Assembly (NCBI GenBank): GCA_947492995.1
Contig: CANLOU010000004.1
Location: 248,001-312,000 of the forward strand
Length of the DNA: 64,000 nt
Direction: 5' to 3'
From: an uncultured Litoreibacter sp.
GTDB lineage: Bacteria; Pseudomonadota; Alphaproteobacteria; Rhodobacterales; Rhodobacteraceae
Shown here piece after piece: positions 35,176 to 45,305 of the stretch (the stretch's first letter is position 1; each line of letters starts with the position of its first letter). The notes under the pieces were generated by a model, which ran no database searches, was not told the origin of the DNA, and saw only the letters and a program-made list of their open reading frames with translations. The position numbers and the translations under genes were made by a program.

Positions 35176-38100
35176 ATGTCCAACGCGCCCATAGATGACA
35201 CCGCCCAGCCGGAGCCCGAAATGGACGGGCCCGAGATGGACGGTGTCGACGAAGCCCCGCCATTGCCGGGTGGCGCGTCCTATGCCCCGCCGCGTAAAAA
35301 GCAGCGCTGGGTGCGCAAACGCTGGATACTCTTGTCGATCCTCACTGCGATGGTCAGTCTTGTCGCCGTGGTGCTTGTGATCGGGCTGCTGTCGGTGATG
35401 GGGCGCTTTATGGTGATGCCCGATTGGGTCACCGAACAAGTGCAAAACCGCATCAATGCGCAGATCGAGGGTCCCGACATTGTGTTGGCGGGCGTGTCTG
35501 TCGGCCTGCTGGATGACGAACTGCGCCCAACCATCGAGCTGCAGGGCATGCGCCTGCGCAGCGCCGGAAATGTGCCGCTGATGGCGCTGCCAAGTTTACA
35601 GGTCAAATTGGACACGTCGGAACTGATCCAAGGGCGCGTGGCGCTGGAGACATTGAATATCAGCGCCGCCCAGATCAACTTGACGCGTGACAAGGACGGG
35701 CAGTTCTCCTTTGCGTTTGGGCCCGGGATGAATGCGGGCGAGTTTCAGGCCAGCTCGGTCGGCGAAGTCATGGAGCTGATCGACACCGCGTTCGAGCACC
35801 CCGCATTACGAGAGCTGGAGGACGTCACCGTGGACGGCGTGCGCCTGGTGCTCGATGACCAGCGGGAGGGCCGCAACCTTGAAGTGGATGAAGGACGGCT
35901 GAACCTTGTGAACGGGGCCAATTTTTTGGGGCTCAACGTGGCCTTTGACCTCTCGATGGACGGCGGGGCACCGGCCACATTGACCCTGTCCGCCGACAAG
36001 GCAAAGGGCGGTGCGGGGGGGCGCGTGCAGGCCGAGTTTGCGCAGCTCCGCGTGCGCGACGTCGCCGAACAGGTCAGCACCCTCAATTTTCTGGAACTGC
36101 TTGATGCCCCAATTGACGGCAAACTCACCACGGAATTTGGGGCGCAAGGTGAGGTCGTCAGCTTTTCGGGGGGCCTCAATATCGGCAAAGGCTTCCTGCA
36201 GCCTGCCCCGCAGGCCAAGCCGCTACCGCTCAACAGTGCGACCACCACCGTGCGCTACAGCTCGGCCACCCAACGGCTTCACATGGAGGGGCTGGACATC
36301 GACGCGCCGGAACTGCGTCTCAAGGGGCAAGGCCATGCCGATCTGCTGGATTTTACGGCAGGCATTCCGCAAACGTTGCTGATGCAAATTCGGCTTAGCG
36401 ATTTGAAGCTGGACCCCGAAGGCATTTTTGAAACGCCGGTGACCTTTCATGAGGGGCAGGCCGATCTGCGGTACCGTCCCAATGATCTGAAACTTGACAT
36501 CGGGCAGGTCGTACTGCGCGAGGATGAAACCGAAATTGTCGCGGGCGGCGCGGTGTCGGTGAATGACGAGGGGTGGCTGGCCTCGGTCGATGCCAATATC
36601 GGCAGCATTGACCAAGATCAGTTGCTGGGGCTGTGGCCGACAAGTGCAGTGGTCAACACGCGCAACTGGCTGACGACCAACATTCAGTCGGGGCTACTCA
36701 GCAACGCGGCGGCGGCCATTCGGGTGGTCCCCGGCCAAAAGCCCAACGCGGCTGTCACCTTCAACTTCGCGGATGCCAATGTGCGGTATCTCAAAACCTT
36801 GCCAAAGGTGGAGCAGGGGCGCGGCTACCTGACCATTGCCCAAAACGAAATGACGCTGGCGCTGCATGAAGGATATGTGACGGCCCCTTCGGGCGGGCGG
36901 CTTGATGTTGCGGGCTCGGTGATGCAAATCCCCAATCTGGACCGAAAAATCCCCGATGCAGAGATTTCGCTGCGCGCGCGCGGGCCGTTGCAGGCCGCCA
37001 TGTCATTGCTGGACGAAGAGCCGTTTCGCTTTCTCAGCAAATCCGACTTTTCCACCGACATGGCGGATGGCAAGGCGGATGTAACGGCGCGGCTGGTCGT
37101 GCCGCTGGCCAAGCAGGTCTTGGTCAAAGACGTCTCCTATGTGGTCAACGCGCGGGTGACGGATGTGCGCTCTACCAAGCTGGTACCCGGCCGCGCCCTG
37201 AGGGCTGACGCAATGGTGCTGAACGCCGCAGATGGGCAGCTGTCCATCAAAGGGGCGGGCACGTTGGACGGTATTCCAATTGATGTGACATGGGCGCGCG
37301 CAATTGGGCCGGACTCCGGTGACAGCTCGACCGTAAAGGGAACAATCGAGCTGTCGCAGGCGGCACTGAAGGTGTTCAATATCGGGCTGCCAGATGGCAG
37401 TGTGCGCGGCAAAGGGCGGGGGCAATTTGAACTGGCCTTGCGCAAGGGCCAACGCCCCGATCTGAAGCTGACCTCGGATCTCAGGGGCATCGGGCTGCGC
37501 ATCGACGCGCTTGGATGGTCAAAACCTGCCAATGACAGGGGCGCATTTGAAGTCGCGCTGACGCTGGGCGATACCCCCGACATCAAAGGGCTCAGCATTT
37601 CTGGGGCGGGTCTGTCTGCGACGGGGTCACTGACATTGAAACCGGGCGGCGGATTGGATCGCGCCGTGTTTAGCCCCTTGCGGGTGGCGGGGCGGCTGAA
37701 CAGTCGTGTTGAGGTCGTCGGCAGGGGGCAAGGGCGGCCGGTGCAGATACTGGTGCGCGGCGGGTCCATTGATATTCGCAAATTCGGGGTTGGCTCTGGA
37801 AGCGGTCGGGCACCGACCGGTGGTCCTCCGCTTGATTTGGCGCTTGATAGCCTGCAAGTCACCGATGACATCCGCATTGACTCCTTCCGTGGAAAGTTCC
37901 GCAACGAGCGCGGCCTTGACGGAACATTTACCGGCCAGATCAACGGGCAGGCGCGGGTCAACGGCACGATCGTGCCAACGGCCAACGGTCTTGCGGTGCG
38001 CATTCAATCAGCCGATGGCGGCGGCGTGATCGGAGCCACCGGCATCTTCCGAAACGCACGCGGAGGCAATATGAACCTCGTGCTGGTGCCAACCGGCAGG

Positions 38101-38568
38101 CCGGGGGAATTCAACGGCCAGATCACAATCGCCAACACCCGCATCAAAAAGGCGCCCGCCTTGGCCGACTTGCTCGCGGCACTATCCGTTGTCGGATTGC
38201 TTGAACAGCTTTCGGGCGATGGCATCCTGTTTTCTGAGGTGGACGCCAAATTCACCCTCTCGCCGGGCGGTGTGCGTTTGCGCGAAGGGGTGGCCAACGG
38301 GCCGTCCATGGGCATCACGATGGACGGGGTATATTCGACAACCAGCAGGCGGATGCAGATGCAGGGCGTGGTTTCGCCGATTTATGTGGTGAACCGCCCC
38401 CTTGGCTTCCTGTTTGCCAAAAAGGGTGAGGGGCTTTTCGGGTTCAACTACACGCTCAATGGCTCGGCAGATGCGCCAAAGGTGGGTGTGAACCCGCTTT
38501 CGGTCTTTACGCCCGGCATTTTCCGAGAGATTTTCCGGCGACCTCCGCCCAAGCAGCCCACGAACTGA
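35176..38568 (+). CDS. AsmA-like / DUF3971 giant envelope protein (YhdP-type)
   Basis: This 1130-residue protein has an acidic, Pro-rich cytoplasmic head (about 1-45). One membrane helix (about 53-75, [21 protein letters not shown]) leads into a very long periplasmic region rich in beta strands. It matches the DUF3971/AsmA C-terminal architecture of the AsmA/YhdP/TamB superfamily. Those proteins form long hydrophobic grooves that carry phospholipids to the outer membrane. That role is inferred here from the family. ATG at 35176 after CAAGAGG is preferred to 35143. queA follows after four bases, so they share a transcript. Confidence 0.85.
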   Translation: MSNAPIDDTAQPEPEMDGPEMDGVDEAPPLPGGASYAPPRKKQRWVRKRWILLSILTAMVSLVAVVLVIGLLSVMGRFMVMPDWVTEQVQNRINAQIEGPDIVLAGVSVGLLDDELRPTIELQGMRLRSAGNVPLMALPSLQVKLDTSELIQGRVALETLNISAAQINLTRDKDGQFSFAFGPGMNAGEFQASSVGEVMELIDTAFEHPALRELEDVTVDGVRLVLDDQREGRNLEVDEGRLNLVNGANFLGLNVAFDLSMDGGAPATLTLSADKAKGGAGGRVQAEFAQLRVRDVAEQVSTLNFLELLDAPIDGKLTTEFGAQGEVVSFSGGLNIGKGFLQPAPQAKPLPLNSATTTVRYSSATQRLHMEGLDIDAPELRLKGQGHADLLDFTAGIPQTLLMQIRLSDLKLDPEGIFETPVTFHEGQADLRYRPNDLKLDIGQVVLREDETEIVAGGAVSVNDEGWLASVDANIGSIDQDQLLGLWPTSAVVNTRNWLTTNIQSGLLSNAAAAIRVVPGQKPNAAVTFNFADANVRYLKTLPKVEQGRGYLTIAQNEMTLALHEGYVTAPSGGRLDVAGSVMQIPNLDRKIPDAEISLRARGPLQAAMSLLDEEPFRFLSKSDFSTDMADGKADVTARLVVPLAKQVLVKDVSYVVNARVTDVRSTKLVPGRALRADAMVLNAADGQLSIKGAGTLDGIPIDVTWARAIGPDSGDSSTVKGTIELSQAALKVFNIGLPDGSVRGKGRGQFELALRKGQRPDLKLTSDLRGIGLRIDALGWSKPANDRGAFEVALTLGDTPDIKGLSISGAGLSATGSLTLKPGGGLDRAVFSPLRVAGRLNSRVEVVGRGQGRPVQILVRGGSIDIRKFGVGSGSGRAPTGGPPLDLALDSLQVTDDIRIDSFRGKFRNERGLDGTFTGQINGQARVNGTIVPTANGLAVRIQSADGGGVIGATGIFRNARGGNMNLVLVPTGRPGEFNGQITIANTRIKKAPALADLLAALSVVGLLEQLSGDGILFSEVDAKFTLSPGGVRLREGVANGPSMGITMDGVYSTTSRRMQMQGVVSPIYVVNRPLGFLFAKKGEGLFGFNYTLNGSADAPKVGVNPLSVFTPGIFREIFRRPPPKQPTN

Positions 38569-38572
38569 CCCC

Positions 38573-39610
38573 ATGAAACTAGATGATTTCGACTTTGATC
38601 TGCCCGAGCAGCTGATCGCCGTGCGCCCCGTCTCGCCGCGTCGTGCGGCCAGGATGCTGGTCGCCGAAGGCGATGCTATCCGGGATATGGCCGTGAGTGA
38701 TCTGGCAAATTTGTTGGGGCCGGACGACTTGCTTGTGCTCAACAACACCAAGGTCATTCCGGCGCGGCTGTTTGGCACGCGCAACCGCGATGGCAACGTC
38801 TCTAAGGTAGAGGTCACGTTGCTGTCACCTGACACCGCCGGCAATTGGACCGCTTTGGTCAAGCCGCTGCGCAAGGTCAAAGACGGCGAGGTCATTGCGT
38901 TTGACGCGGGCCTCGAAGCCGAGATGCAGGGTCGCGCCGACGGGCAGGGCGTGTTGTGCTTTAACCTTGAGGGTGACGCGTTTGACGCGGCCTTGGCGCA
39001 GGCGGGCCAGATGCCGCTGCCGCCTTACATTGCCGCCAAGCGCCCCGCCGATGCGCAGGACAAGGACGACTACCAGACGGCCTTTGCAAAGCACCAAGGC
39101 GCGGTTGCGGCCCCCACGGCCTCGTTGCATTTCGACGAGGTGGTGCTCGACGCGCTGAAAGCGCGTGGGGTGCAATTTGCGGAAGTCACGCTGCATGTGG
39201 GGGCAGGCACCTTCCTGCCGGTGAAGGTCGACGATGTCACAACCCATAAAATGCATTCCGAATGGGGGCAGGTGGACGCCGATGCGGCGGCCAAGATCAA
39301 CGCCACCAAGGCGCGGGGCGGGCGCGTCATTCCGGTGGGCACCACCGCTTTGCGCCTGATCGAGACGGCGGCCACGGCCAAGGGGCAAATCGCGCCTTGG
39401 ACCGGCGACACCGACATATTCATCTACCCCGGTTTCGACTTCAAATTGACCGACGCGCTGATGACCAATTTTCACCTGCCCAAGTCGACGCTGCTGATGC
39501 TGGTCTCGGCGCTGATGGGGCAGGGGCGTATGCAAAACATCTACACCCATGCCGTAGAGCGGAAATACAGGTTCTTCTCCTACGGCGACAGCTCCCTGTT
39601 GATCCCGTGA
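38573..39610 (+). CDS. queA: S-adenosylmethionine:tRNA ribosyltransferase-isomerase
   Basis: QueA transfers and rearranges the ribose of SAM onto preQ1 in the tRNA wobble position, giving epoxyqueuosine. The 345-residue length is right. The N-terminal [17 protein letters not shown], central [11 protein letters not shown] and C-terminal TDIFIYPGF plus [17 protein letters not shown] are family hallmarks. No tgt or other queuosine gene is beside it. It follows the AsmA-like gene by four bases. The gap to the next gene is 113 bases with no clear terminator. Confidence 0.97.
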   Translation: MKLDDFDFDLPEQLIAVRPVSPRRAARMLVAEGDAIRDMAVSDLANLLGPDDLLVLNNTKVIPARLFGTRNRDGNVSKVEVTLLSPDTAGNWTALVKPLRKVKDGEVIAFDAGLEAEMQGRADGQGVLCFNLEGDAFDAALAQAGQMPLPPYIAAKRPADAQDKDDYQTAFAKHQGAVAAPTASLHFDEVVLDALKARGVQFAEVTLHVGAGTFLPVKVDDVTTHKMHSEWGQVDADAAAKINATKARGGRVIPVGTTALRLIETAATAKGQIAPWTGDTDIFIYPGFDFKLTDALMTNFHLPKSTLLMLVSALMGQGRMQNIYTHAVERKYRFFSYGDSSLLIP

Positions 39611-39723
39611 GCTAATTCAAAAACGGCACCATTTCGTCGTTGCGGGGCGCGACGTTCGGGCGTAGTGGGGCGAAAATTGACCCCATGGGCCGCAAATAGG
39701 CCGCCCCGCAGGAGCACGCACAG

Positions 39724-41016
39724 ATGTTACGAGTGATTGGCAGCGCTTGGGCGCTTTTGCTGGGCATGATGTTTCTCATGGTCGGCAACGGCATGCAGGG
39801 CACGATGATGGGGGTGCGCGGCGCCATCGAAGGGTTCACCACCTTCGAGCTGTCGCTGATTACATCCGCCTATTTCCTTGGCTTTCTGGGCGGCTCGCGG
39901 CTGGCCCCGGATTTCATCGGGCGGGTGGGCCACGTGCGGGTCTTTGCGGCGCTGGGCTCTTTCGTGTCGGCGGCGCTGATCTTGTACCCGGCGGTGACGT
40001 ATCCATGGGCGTGGATATTGCTGCGCATCGTGGTGGGGTTCTGCTTTTCGGGCCTCTATGTGACGGCGGAAAGCTGGCTCAACAATGCCGCCAGCAACGA
40101 GACGCGCGGCCAGACGCTGTCGCTTTACATGATCGTGCAGATGCTGGGCATCGTGACGGCGCAGGGCATGCTGAACGTGGCGGACCCGGGCGGTTGGATG
40201 CTGTTTGTGATCCCGTCGGTGCTGGTGTCCATTTCATTCGCGCCGATCCTGTTGTCGGTGGCCCCCACGCCCAGCTTTGAGACCACCAAGAATATGAGCC
40301 TCAAGACGCTCTACAATTTCTCGCCGCTGGGCTTCATCGGGATGTTTTTGCTCGGCTCGATTTTTGCCGCGCAGTTCGGCATGTCGGCGGTCTACGCCAC
40401 GCAGGTGGGCATGAGCGTCGGGCAAATCTCGATCTTCATCTCTTCCATTTTTGTGGGGGCGATGCTGCTGCAATTTCCCATCGGCATCATGTCTGACCGG
40501 ATGGACCGGCGGATTCTCATCATCGGGGTCGCGGTCGGGGGGGCGCTGGCGGCGGCGTTCGGGTGGATGTTCAGCGGGCAGTTCTGGCCGGTCTGCGTGG
40601 CGGGCTTTGTGCTGGGGGGCATGTCCAACCCGCTTTATGCGCTGCTGATTGCTTATACGAACGACTATCTGGAACCCGACGACATGGCGGCGGCATCGGG
40701 CGGGTTTCTCTTCATCAACGGGTTGGGGGCGGTCGGCGGGCCGGTGCTGATCGGTTGGATCATGACCACTTTCGGGGCGGACGGGTTCTGGCTGGTCATC
40801 ATTGTGCTGATGTCGGCCATCGGGATCTACGGGGGCTACCGCATGACGCAGCGGGTCTCGCTTTATGTCGAAGAGGCGGACGAATACGAGCCGGTGCCAT
40901 ATGCGCCTGTGACCTCCGCCGGTATGGCGATTGCGGCCGAGGTGGCGCAGGAGTTCTATACCGACGCCGATGATGAGGACGAGAATTGGGGCTGGGGCAG
41001 CGATCTGCGTGAATAG
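39724..41016 (+). CDS. MFS transporter, YcaD-like
   Basis: The 430-residue protein has about 12 predicted membrane helices and an acidic C-terminal tail (DADDEDENWGWG). The helix 2-3 loop has GFLGGSRLAPDFIGRVGHVRVF, and a second motif A copy, QFPIGIMSDRMDRR, lies in the second half. It resembles the YcaD group, whose substrates are unknown. The N-terminal sequence MLRVIGSAWALLLGMM starts directly in the first helix. The ribosome site GGAG lies 11 bases upstream. No operon partner is obvious. Confidence 0.88.
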   Translation: MLRVIGSAWALLLGMMFLMVGNGMQGTMMGVRGAIEGFTTFELSLITSAYFLGFLGGSRLAPDFIGRVGHVRVFAALGSFVSAALILYPAVTYPWAWILLRIVVGFCFSGLYVTAESWLNNAASNETRGQTLSLYMIVQMLGIVTAQGMLNVADPGGWMLFVIPSVLVSISFAPILLSVAPTPSFETTKNMSLKTLYNFSPLGFIGMFLLGSIFAAQFGMSAVYATQVGMSVGQISIFISSIFVGAMLLQFPIGIMSDRMDRRILIIGVAVGGALAAAFGWMFSGQFWPVCVAGFVLGGMSNPLYALLIAYTNDYLEPDDMAAASGGFLFINGLGAVGGPVLIGWIMTTFGADGFWLVIIVLMSAIGIYGGYRMTQRVSLYVEEADEYEPVPYAPVTSAGMAIAAEVAQEFYTDADDEDENWGWGSDLRE

Positions 41017-41147
41017 CCGCAACAATTTGTCATGAAAGTCACGATCGTTTCGCGGGGAAGGGGCGGGTGTTAAAAACCCTTGCTTGGCCGTCAAATGGTT
41101 GTAACGATTTGAGGAATGTAGAGTTTGTACCGTCGCTGGAGGACGTT

Positions 41148-41726
41148 ATGGCTACGCCGGAAGACGTGTTGGAGTTTTGGTTGGACGAGGTTGGTCCATC
41201 TGGCTGGTACGAGGCCGACGAGAAGGTCGACGCCGAAATTCGGGAGCGGTTCTTCGACACTTGGGAACGTGCCAGAAAAGGCGGCTTGTCGCTTTGGATG
41301 ACATATCCCAGCGGGGCGCTGGCCTATATTATCCTTACCGACCAGTTTTCGCGAAACATGTTTCGCGGCTCTGCCGAAGCCTTTGACACGGACAGGGTTG
41401 CGCTGGCGATGGCAAAGATTGCCGTTGAGCGGGACTGGGATCTCAGAATTGATGAGCCTGCGCGGCAGTTTTTCTACATGCCAATGATGCATTCCGAATG
41501 CATCAGCGATCAGGAACGCTGCATTCGCATGTTCATGACGCGTATGCCTGAAGAGGGCGACGCAAATCTGGTCCATGCACAGGCGCATCGCGACGTGATA
41601 CGCAAGTTTGGCCGGTTCCCGTTCCGCAATGAAGCGCTGGATCGTCGGACCTCCGAGCCGGAAACCGCCTTTCTTGAAAAGGGCGGCTACGGGGCCACGG
41701 TGCGCGAATTGCAGGCCGCGGGCTAA
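41148..41726 (+). CDS. DUF924 family protein
   Basis: The 192-residue helical protein matches DUF924. The start PEDVLEFWLDEVGPSGWYEAD, the central LAYIILTDQFSRNMFRG, and FFYMPMMHSE are its conserved blocks. Members have a TPR-like fold and no known activity. ATG at 41148, seven bases after GGAGGA, is preferred over an in-frame ATG 81 bases upstream. The gene is monocistronic between an MFS gene and an SGNH hydrolase gene, both on the same strand. Confidence 0.92.
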   Translation: MATPEDVLEFWLDEVGPSGWYEADEKVDAEIRERFFDTWERARKGGLSLWMTYPSGALAYIILTDQFSRNMFRGSAEAFDTDRVALAMAKIAVERDWDLRIDEPARQFFYMPMMHSECISDQERCIRMFMTRMPEEGDANLVHAQAHRDVIRKFGRFPFRNEALDRRTSEPETAFLEKGGYGATVRELQAAG

Positions 41727-41796
41727 GGTCATCTCGAAATTAACTGTTTCTCAGGTTCGTGCTTGATGTGGCGTGGCCAAGCAGTAGATTGGCCCC

Positions 41797-42489
41797 ATGC
41801 TTAAAACTCTCTGGTCCCGCCTTCTCTTGATCGTCGCCTTGTCTTTGGCTGCCCCTGCCTTTGCGACGGAACAGTCGCGCAAGGTTTTGGTGGTTGGCGA
41901 CAGTTTGCTGGATTGGCATAGCCTCAAAGGCAACTCCATCCCGCAGGTCTTGGCGCGCAAAACGGGCTGGGACGTCCGCAACCGGGCGGCGTCTGGGGCA
42001 AAGATGTATCTAACCGGCGCCGAAGAAAATCCGCGCAGCGTTATTCCGGCTCAATTTGAAGATGGAAATTGGGATTGGGTCGTCGTCAATGGTGGGGCCA
42101 ATGATCTGCTGACCAAATGTGGCTGTCGGCGGTGCGACAAGGTTATCAACGGGATTATCTCGCGCGATGGCTCGCAAGGCATATTGCCCGATCTGGTGCG
42201 TCGTGCGCGCTCGACCGGGGCGCAGGTGATGATGGTGGGCTATATCGGCAATCCACGCCTCAACCTGTTTTCGGGCTGTACTGACGAAGTTTTGGAAATT
42301 GTGCGCCGTCAGAAACTTTTGGCCCAAAAGGCCCGCGGCGTTCGCTATTTCTCGACCCGTGACGTGATCGCGATCAACAAACGTTCAAGTTTTGCGCTTG
42401 ATGGCATCCACCCTTCGCAACGCAGCACAAAGCGGATCGGGGCGCATCTTGCCGCCACTTTGCTGCAGCTGGACGCGGCGACCCGCTAA
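41797..42489 (+). CDS. Secreted SGNH/GDSL-type hydrolase
   Basis: The 230-residue protein has a signal peptide (cut after AFA near residue 23). The SGNH blocks are present: Ser in VVGDSLLDWH (block I), Gly in RNRAASGAKMY (block II), Asn in NGGANDLL (block III), and the catalytic His in DGIHPSQRS (block V). Two cysteines in KCGCRRC may form a disulfide or bind metal. It would be a periplasmic esterase or acyl hydrolase; the substrate is unknown. The gene is monocistronic. Confidence 0.88.
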   Translation: MLKTLWSRLLLIVALSLAAPAFATEQSRKVLVVGDSLLDWHSLKGNSIPQVLARKTGWDVRNRAASGAKMYLTGAEENPRSVIPAQFEDGNWDWVVVNGGANDLLTKCGCRRCDKVINGIISRDGSQGILPDLVRRARSTGAQVMMVGYIGNPRLNLFSGCTDEVLEIVRRQKLLAQKARGVRYFSTRDVIAINKRSSFALDGIHPSQRSTKRIGAHLAATLLQLDAATR

Positions 42490-42565
42490 CCCACCCAGAC
42501 GCGCTATGCATTTGGCTCATGGCGGGGTCGCAAACCTGCCGGTTGCTTTGTCCGGCCCGCAAAAC

Positions 42566-42583
42566 TAGTTTAACGCTAAACTA
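42566..42583. promoter_or_regulatory. Inverted repeat upstream of lpd
   Basis: TAGTTTA and TAAACTA are perfect arms around ACGC, ending 20 bases before the lpd ATG. It may be an operator or a leader hairpin. No regulator is assigned. Confidence 0.35.
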
Positions 42584-42603
42584 ATTTTCGGGAGAGACAT
42601 GAA

Positions 42604-44001
42604 ATGGCTGCTGCATCCTACGATCTTGTTGTAATTGGCGCGGGCCCCGGCGGCTACGTGGCCGCGATCCGTGGCGCGCAGCTTGGCATGAAGGTGGCTA
42701 TCGTTGAACGCGAACATATGGGCGGCATCTGTCTGAACTGGGGCTGTATCCCCACCAAAGCCATGCTGCGCTCCTCCGAGGTGTTCCACCTGATGCACCG
42801 CGCCAAGGAATTTGGCCTGAAGGCCGACAGCATCGGCTACGATCTGGACGCCGTTGTGAAGCGGTCGCGCTCCGTCGCGGGGCAGCTGTCGGGCGGCATT
42901 GGCCACCTGATGAAGAAGAACAAAATCACCACGGTGATGGGCGAGGCCAAACTGACCGGCAAGGGCAAGGTCTCGGTCAAGACCGACAAAGGCACCGAAG
43001 AGCTGACCGCCAAAAACATCGTTCTGGCCACCGGCGCGCGCGCCCGCGAATTGCCGGGCCTGGAGGCCGACGGCGATCTGGTCTGGACCTACAAACACGC
43101 GCTGACCCCCGCGCGGATGCCCAAAAAGCTGCTGGTGATTGGCTCTGGCGCAATCGGCATTGAATTTGCCAGCTTCTACAACACGCTGGGCGCCGATACG
43201 ACCGTGGTCGAGGTCATGGACCGCGTGCTGCCGGTGGAGGACGAGGAAATCTCCAAATTCGCTAAGAAGCAGTTTGAAAAGCAGGGCATGAAGATCATGC
43301 AAAAGGCGATGGTCAAACAGCTCGACCGCGCCAAAGGCAAGGTCACCGCCCATATCGAGGTCGGCGGCAAGGTCGAGAAACACGAGTTCGACACCGTGAT
43401 CTCCGCCGTGGGGATCGTGGGCAACGTGGAAAACCTTGGCCTTGAAGAGCTGGGCGTCAAAATCGACCGCACCCATGTCGTCGTGGACGAATATTGCCGC
43501 ACCGGCGTCGACGGGCTGTTCGCCATCGGCGACATCGCCGGCGCGCCTTGGCTGGCCCACAAAGCGTCGCATGAAGGCGTGATGGTGGCCGAGCTGATCG
43601 CAGGCAAAAACCACGTCCACCCCGTGCGCCCCGAAGCCATAGCGGGCTGCACCTATTGCCACCCGCAGGTGGCGTCGGTTGGCTACACCGAGGCCAAATG
43701 CAAGGAGATGGGTCTCGACATCAAAGTCGGCCGCTTCCCCTTCATCGGCAACGGCAAAGCGATTGCATTGGGCGAGCCTGAGGGCATGGTCAAAACCATT
43801 TTCGACGCCAAAACAGGCGAGCTGCTGGGTGCCCACATGGTCGGCGCAGAGGTGACGGAGCTGATCCAGGGCTACGTGGTCGGCCGCGCCTTGGAGACCA
43901 CGGAAGAAGATCTGATGAACACGGTCTTCCCGCATCCGACATTGTCGGAAATGATGCACGAGTCGGTGCTAGACGCTTACGGGCGCGCCATCCATTTCTA
44001 A
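42604..44001 (+). CDS. lpdA: Dihydrolipoyl dehydrogenase
   Basis: This E3 flavoprotein reoxidises lipoyl groups of the 2-oxoacid dehydrogenase complexes or the glycine cleavage system. In the 465-residue protein the FAD motif GAGPGGYVAAIRGAQLG is followed by the redox disulfide in CLNWGCIPTKA. An NAD motif (GSGAIGIEFASFY) and the C-terminal His-Glu pair (HPTLSEMMHES) complete it. It stands apart from any E1/E2 genes, so the partner complex is not clear; Rhodobacterales usually encode more than one lpd. A GGATATTT-type motif lies 44 bases after its stop codon. Confidence 0.95.
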   Translation: MAAASYDLVVIGAGPGGYVAAIRGAQLGMKVAIVEREHMGGICLNWGCIPTKAMLRSSEVFHLMHRAKEFGLKADSIGYDLDAVVKRSRSVAGQLSGGIGHLMKKNKITTVMGEAKLTGKGKVSVKTDKGTEELTAKNIVLATGARARELPGLEADGDLVWTYKHALTPARMPKKLLVIGSGAIGIEFASFYNTLGADTTVVEVMDRVLPVEDEEISKFAKKQFEKQGMKIMQKAMVKQLDRAKGKVTAHIEVGGKVEKHEFDTVISAVGIVGNVENLGLEELGVKIDRTHVVVDEYCRTGVDGLFAIGDIAGAPWLAHKASHEGVMVAELIAGKNHVHPVRPEAIAGCTYCHPQVASVGYTEAKCKEMGLDIKVGRFPFIGNGKAIALGEPEGMVKTIFDAKTGELLGAHMVGAEVTELIQGYVVGRALETTEEDLMNTVFPHPTLSEMMHESVLDAYGRAIHF

Positions 44002-44044
44002 GGATTTGTGCCGCCTGACGGCGTCGCTGACGCTCCTCCCCACA

Positions 44045-44068
44045 GGATATTTGTGAACGAAGGAAAGG
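44045..44068 (+). repeat. Dispersed GGATATTT 3'-end motif, copy 4
   Basis: GGATATTTGTGAACGAAGG and then AAAGG follow the lpd gene on its coding strand, after a GCCGCC-TGA-CGGC type stem and a CTCCTCCCC run. It has one change (T to G) in the central T run compared with the other copies. Confidence 0.5.
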
Positions 44069-44078
44069 ACCTGCGTCG

Positions 44079-45215
44079 ATGAGTGTTGTGCGCACGAATT
44101 GGCTTTTGGTCTTTATGCTGCTGCTGGCGGGGCTGTTTGCGGCCGCGCAATTTGGCAAGCTGACGCTGACCCTTGAGCCGCTGCGCGCGGCCTACCCAAA
44201 GGGGGGCGGGCTTGTCCCCGTTCTGGTCTCCATCGTCGGCATGGTGGGCATCGCGCTGGGCGCGGTTGCCGGCGCGGTGGTGGCGCGCATTGGTGTGGCT
44301 CGGGCGATCACGGGGGCGCTGGTCATGGGCGGGGCGTTGTCCCTGATGCAGGCGTTTCTGCCGCCCATCGGCGTCTTTGCCGCGCTGCGGGTCGTCGAGG
44401 GGCTGGCGCATCTGGCCATTGTGGTGGCGACCCCGACCTTGCTGGCGGGGATTTCAACCGACGCGGACCGCCCGGTGGTCATGGGCATATGGGCCGCGTT
44501 TTTCGGGATTGCGATGGCGATCATGGCCGCAGGCCTGCCGACCATTCTGGCCGCTGGCGGTTTGCCTTTGGTCTTCGCCCTGCATGGCGGCGGCATGGTG
44601 GTGATGGCGGCGCTGCTGTACCCGCTGCTGCCCAAGGCGCAGGGCGGCGGGGCCGTCGCGGTGTCCTATCTGGCCGAACACCGGGCGATCTACACCACCC
44701 CGCGGCTGCTGATCCCGGGGGCGGGCTTCGTGTGGTACACGATCCTCTATATCGCGCTGCTGGCGGTGCTGCCCATCGCGCTGCGGCTGCCGGTCTGGGC
44801 GGTCACGGCCCTGCCGCTGATTTCCATCGTGGGCACGCTTTGGGGCGGGTTTCTGGCCAAGCGCATCGCGCCCGACCGGCTGGTGGCGGCGGGCTTTGTG
44901 CTGACCGCGCTGGCGACGGGGCTGGCATGGGCGTTGACCCCTGCGATCTGGCCGCTGTTCATCTTGTTCTTTGTGATGGCGCTGATCCCTGCGGCCTCCT
45001 TCGCGTCGATCCCACATTTCAACGCCACGCTGCCGGACCGGGCGCGGGCGACGGGCGGCATCGCGCAGCTGGGCAATGTCGGCACCACGCTGGGCACGCC
45101 GCTCTTTGTGTTGGCCTTTGACGGTGGGGGGCTGGGGCTGGTCTATGCCATTATGCTGGCGTTTTGCGCCATCGGGGTCCTGAGCACCCGCGCCTTGGCG
45201 GGGCGGATCAAATAA
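44079..45215 (+). CDS. MFS transporter, CynX/NimT-like
   Basis: The 378-residue protein has about 12 predicted membrane helices. Its N-terminal half reads through AAYPKGGGLVPVLVSIVGMVG, and a proline-rich loop (YTTPRLLIPGAGFVWYT) begins the second half. It most resembles the cyanate or nitroimidazole-type MFS group, but the substrate is not known. The ATG lies 77 bases after lpd. A LexA box and uvrA lie downstream on the same strand. The call to family is good, the specific substrate is not given. Confidence 0.88.
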   Translation: MSVVRTNWLLVFMLLLAGLFAAAQFGKLTLTLEPLRAAYPKGGGLVPVLVSIVGMVGIALGAVAGAVVARIGVARAITGALVMGGALSLMQAFLPPIGVFAALRVVEGLAHLAIVVATPTLLAGISTDADRPVVMGIWAAFFGIAMAIMAAGLPTILAAGGLPLVFALHGGGMVVMAALLYPLLPKAQGGGAVAVSYLAEHRAIYTTPRLLIPGAGFVWYTILYIALLAVLPIALRLPVWAVTALPLISIVGTLWGGFLAKRIAPDRLVAAGFVLTALATGLAWALTPAIWPLFILFFVMALIPAASFASIPHFNATLPDRARATGGIAQLGNVGTTLGTPLFVLAFDGGGLGLVYAIMLAFCAIGVLSTRALAGRIK

Positions 45216-45225
45216 ATCTGTGGAT

Positions 45226-45240
45226 GTTCTGGTAATGTTC
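45226..45240 (+). promoter_or_regulatory. LexA box (SOS operator) of uvrA
   Basis: GTTCTGGTAATGTTC is an exact GTTC-N7-GTTC, ending 65 bases before the uvrA ATG at 45306. uvrA is a standard member of the alphaproteobacterial SOS regulon, so this is expected to be functional. Confidence 0.88.
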
Positions 45241-45305
45241 TGTAAACTGGTTGGAACCTCTCGTCATTCGCATTAAGTGTGGCGCGACCGCATCTGGGGT
45301 GGACC

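Noticed and set aside
42570-42584. TTAA-N7-CTAA upstream of lpd as a CtrA site
   Set aside because: The second half-site is CTAA, not TTAA, and the overlapping inverted repeat explains the symmetry better. lpd is not an expected CtrA target.
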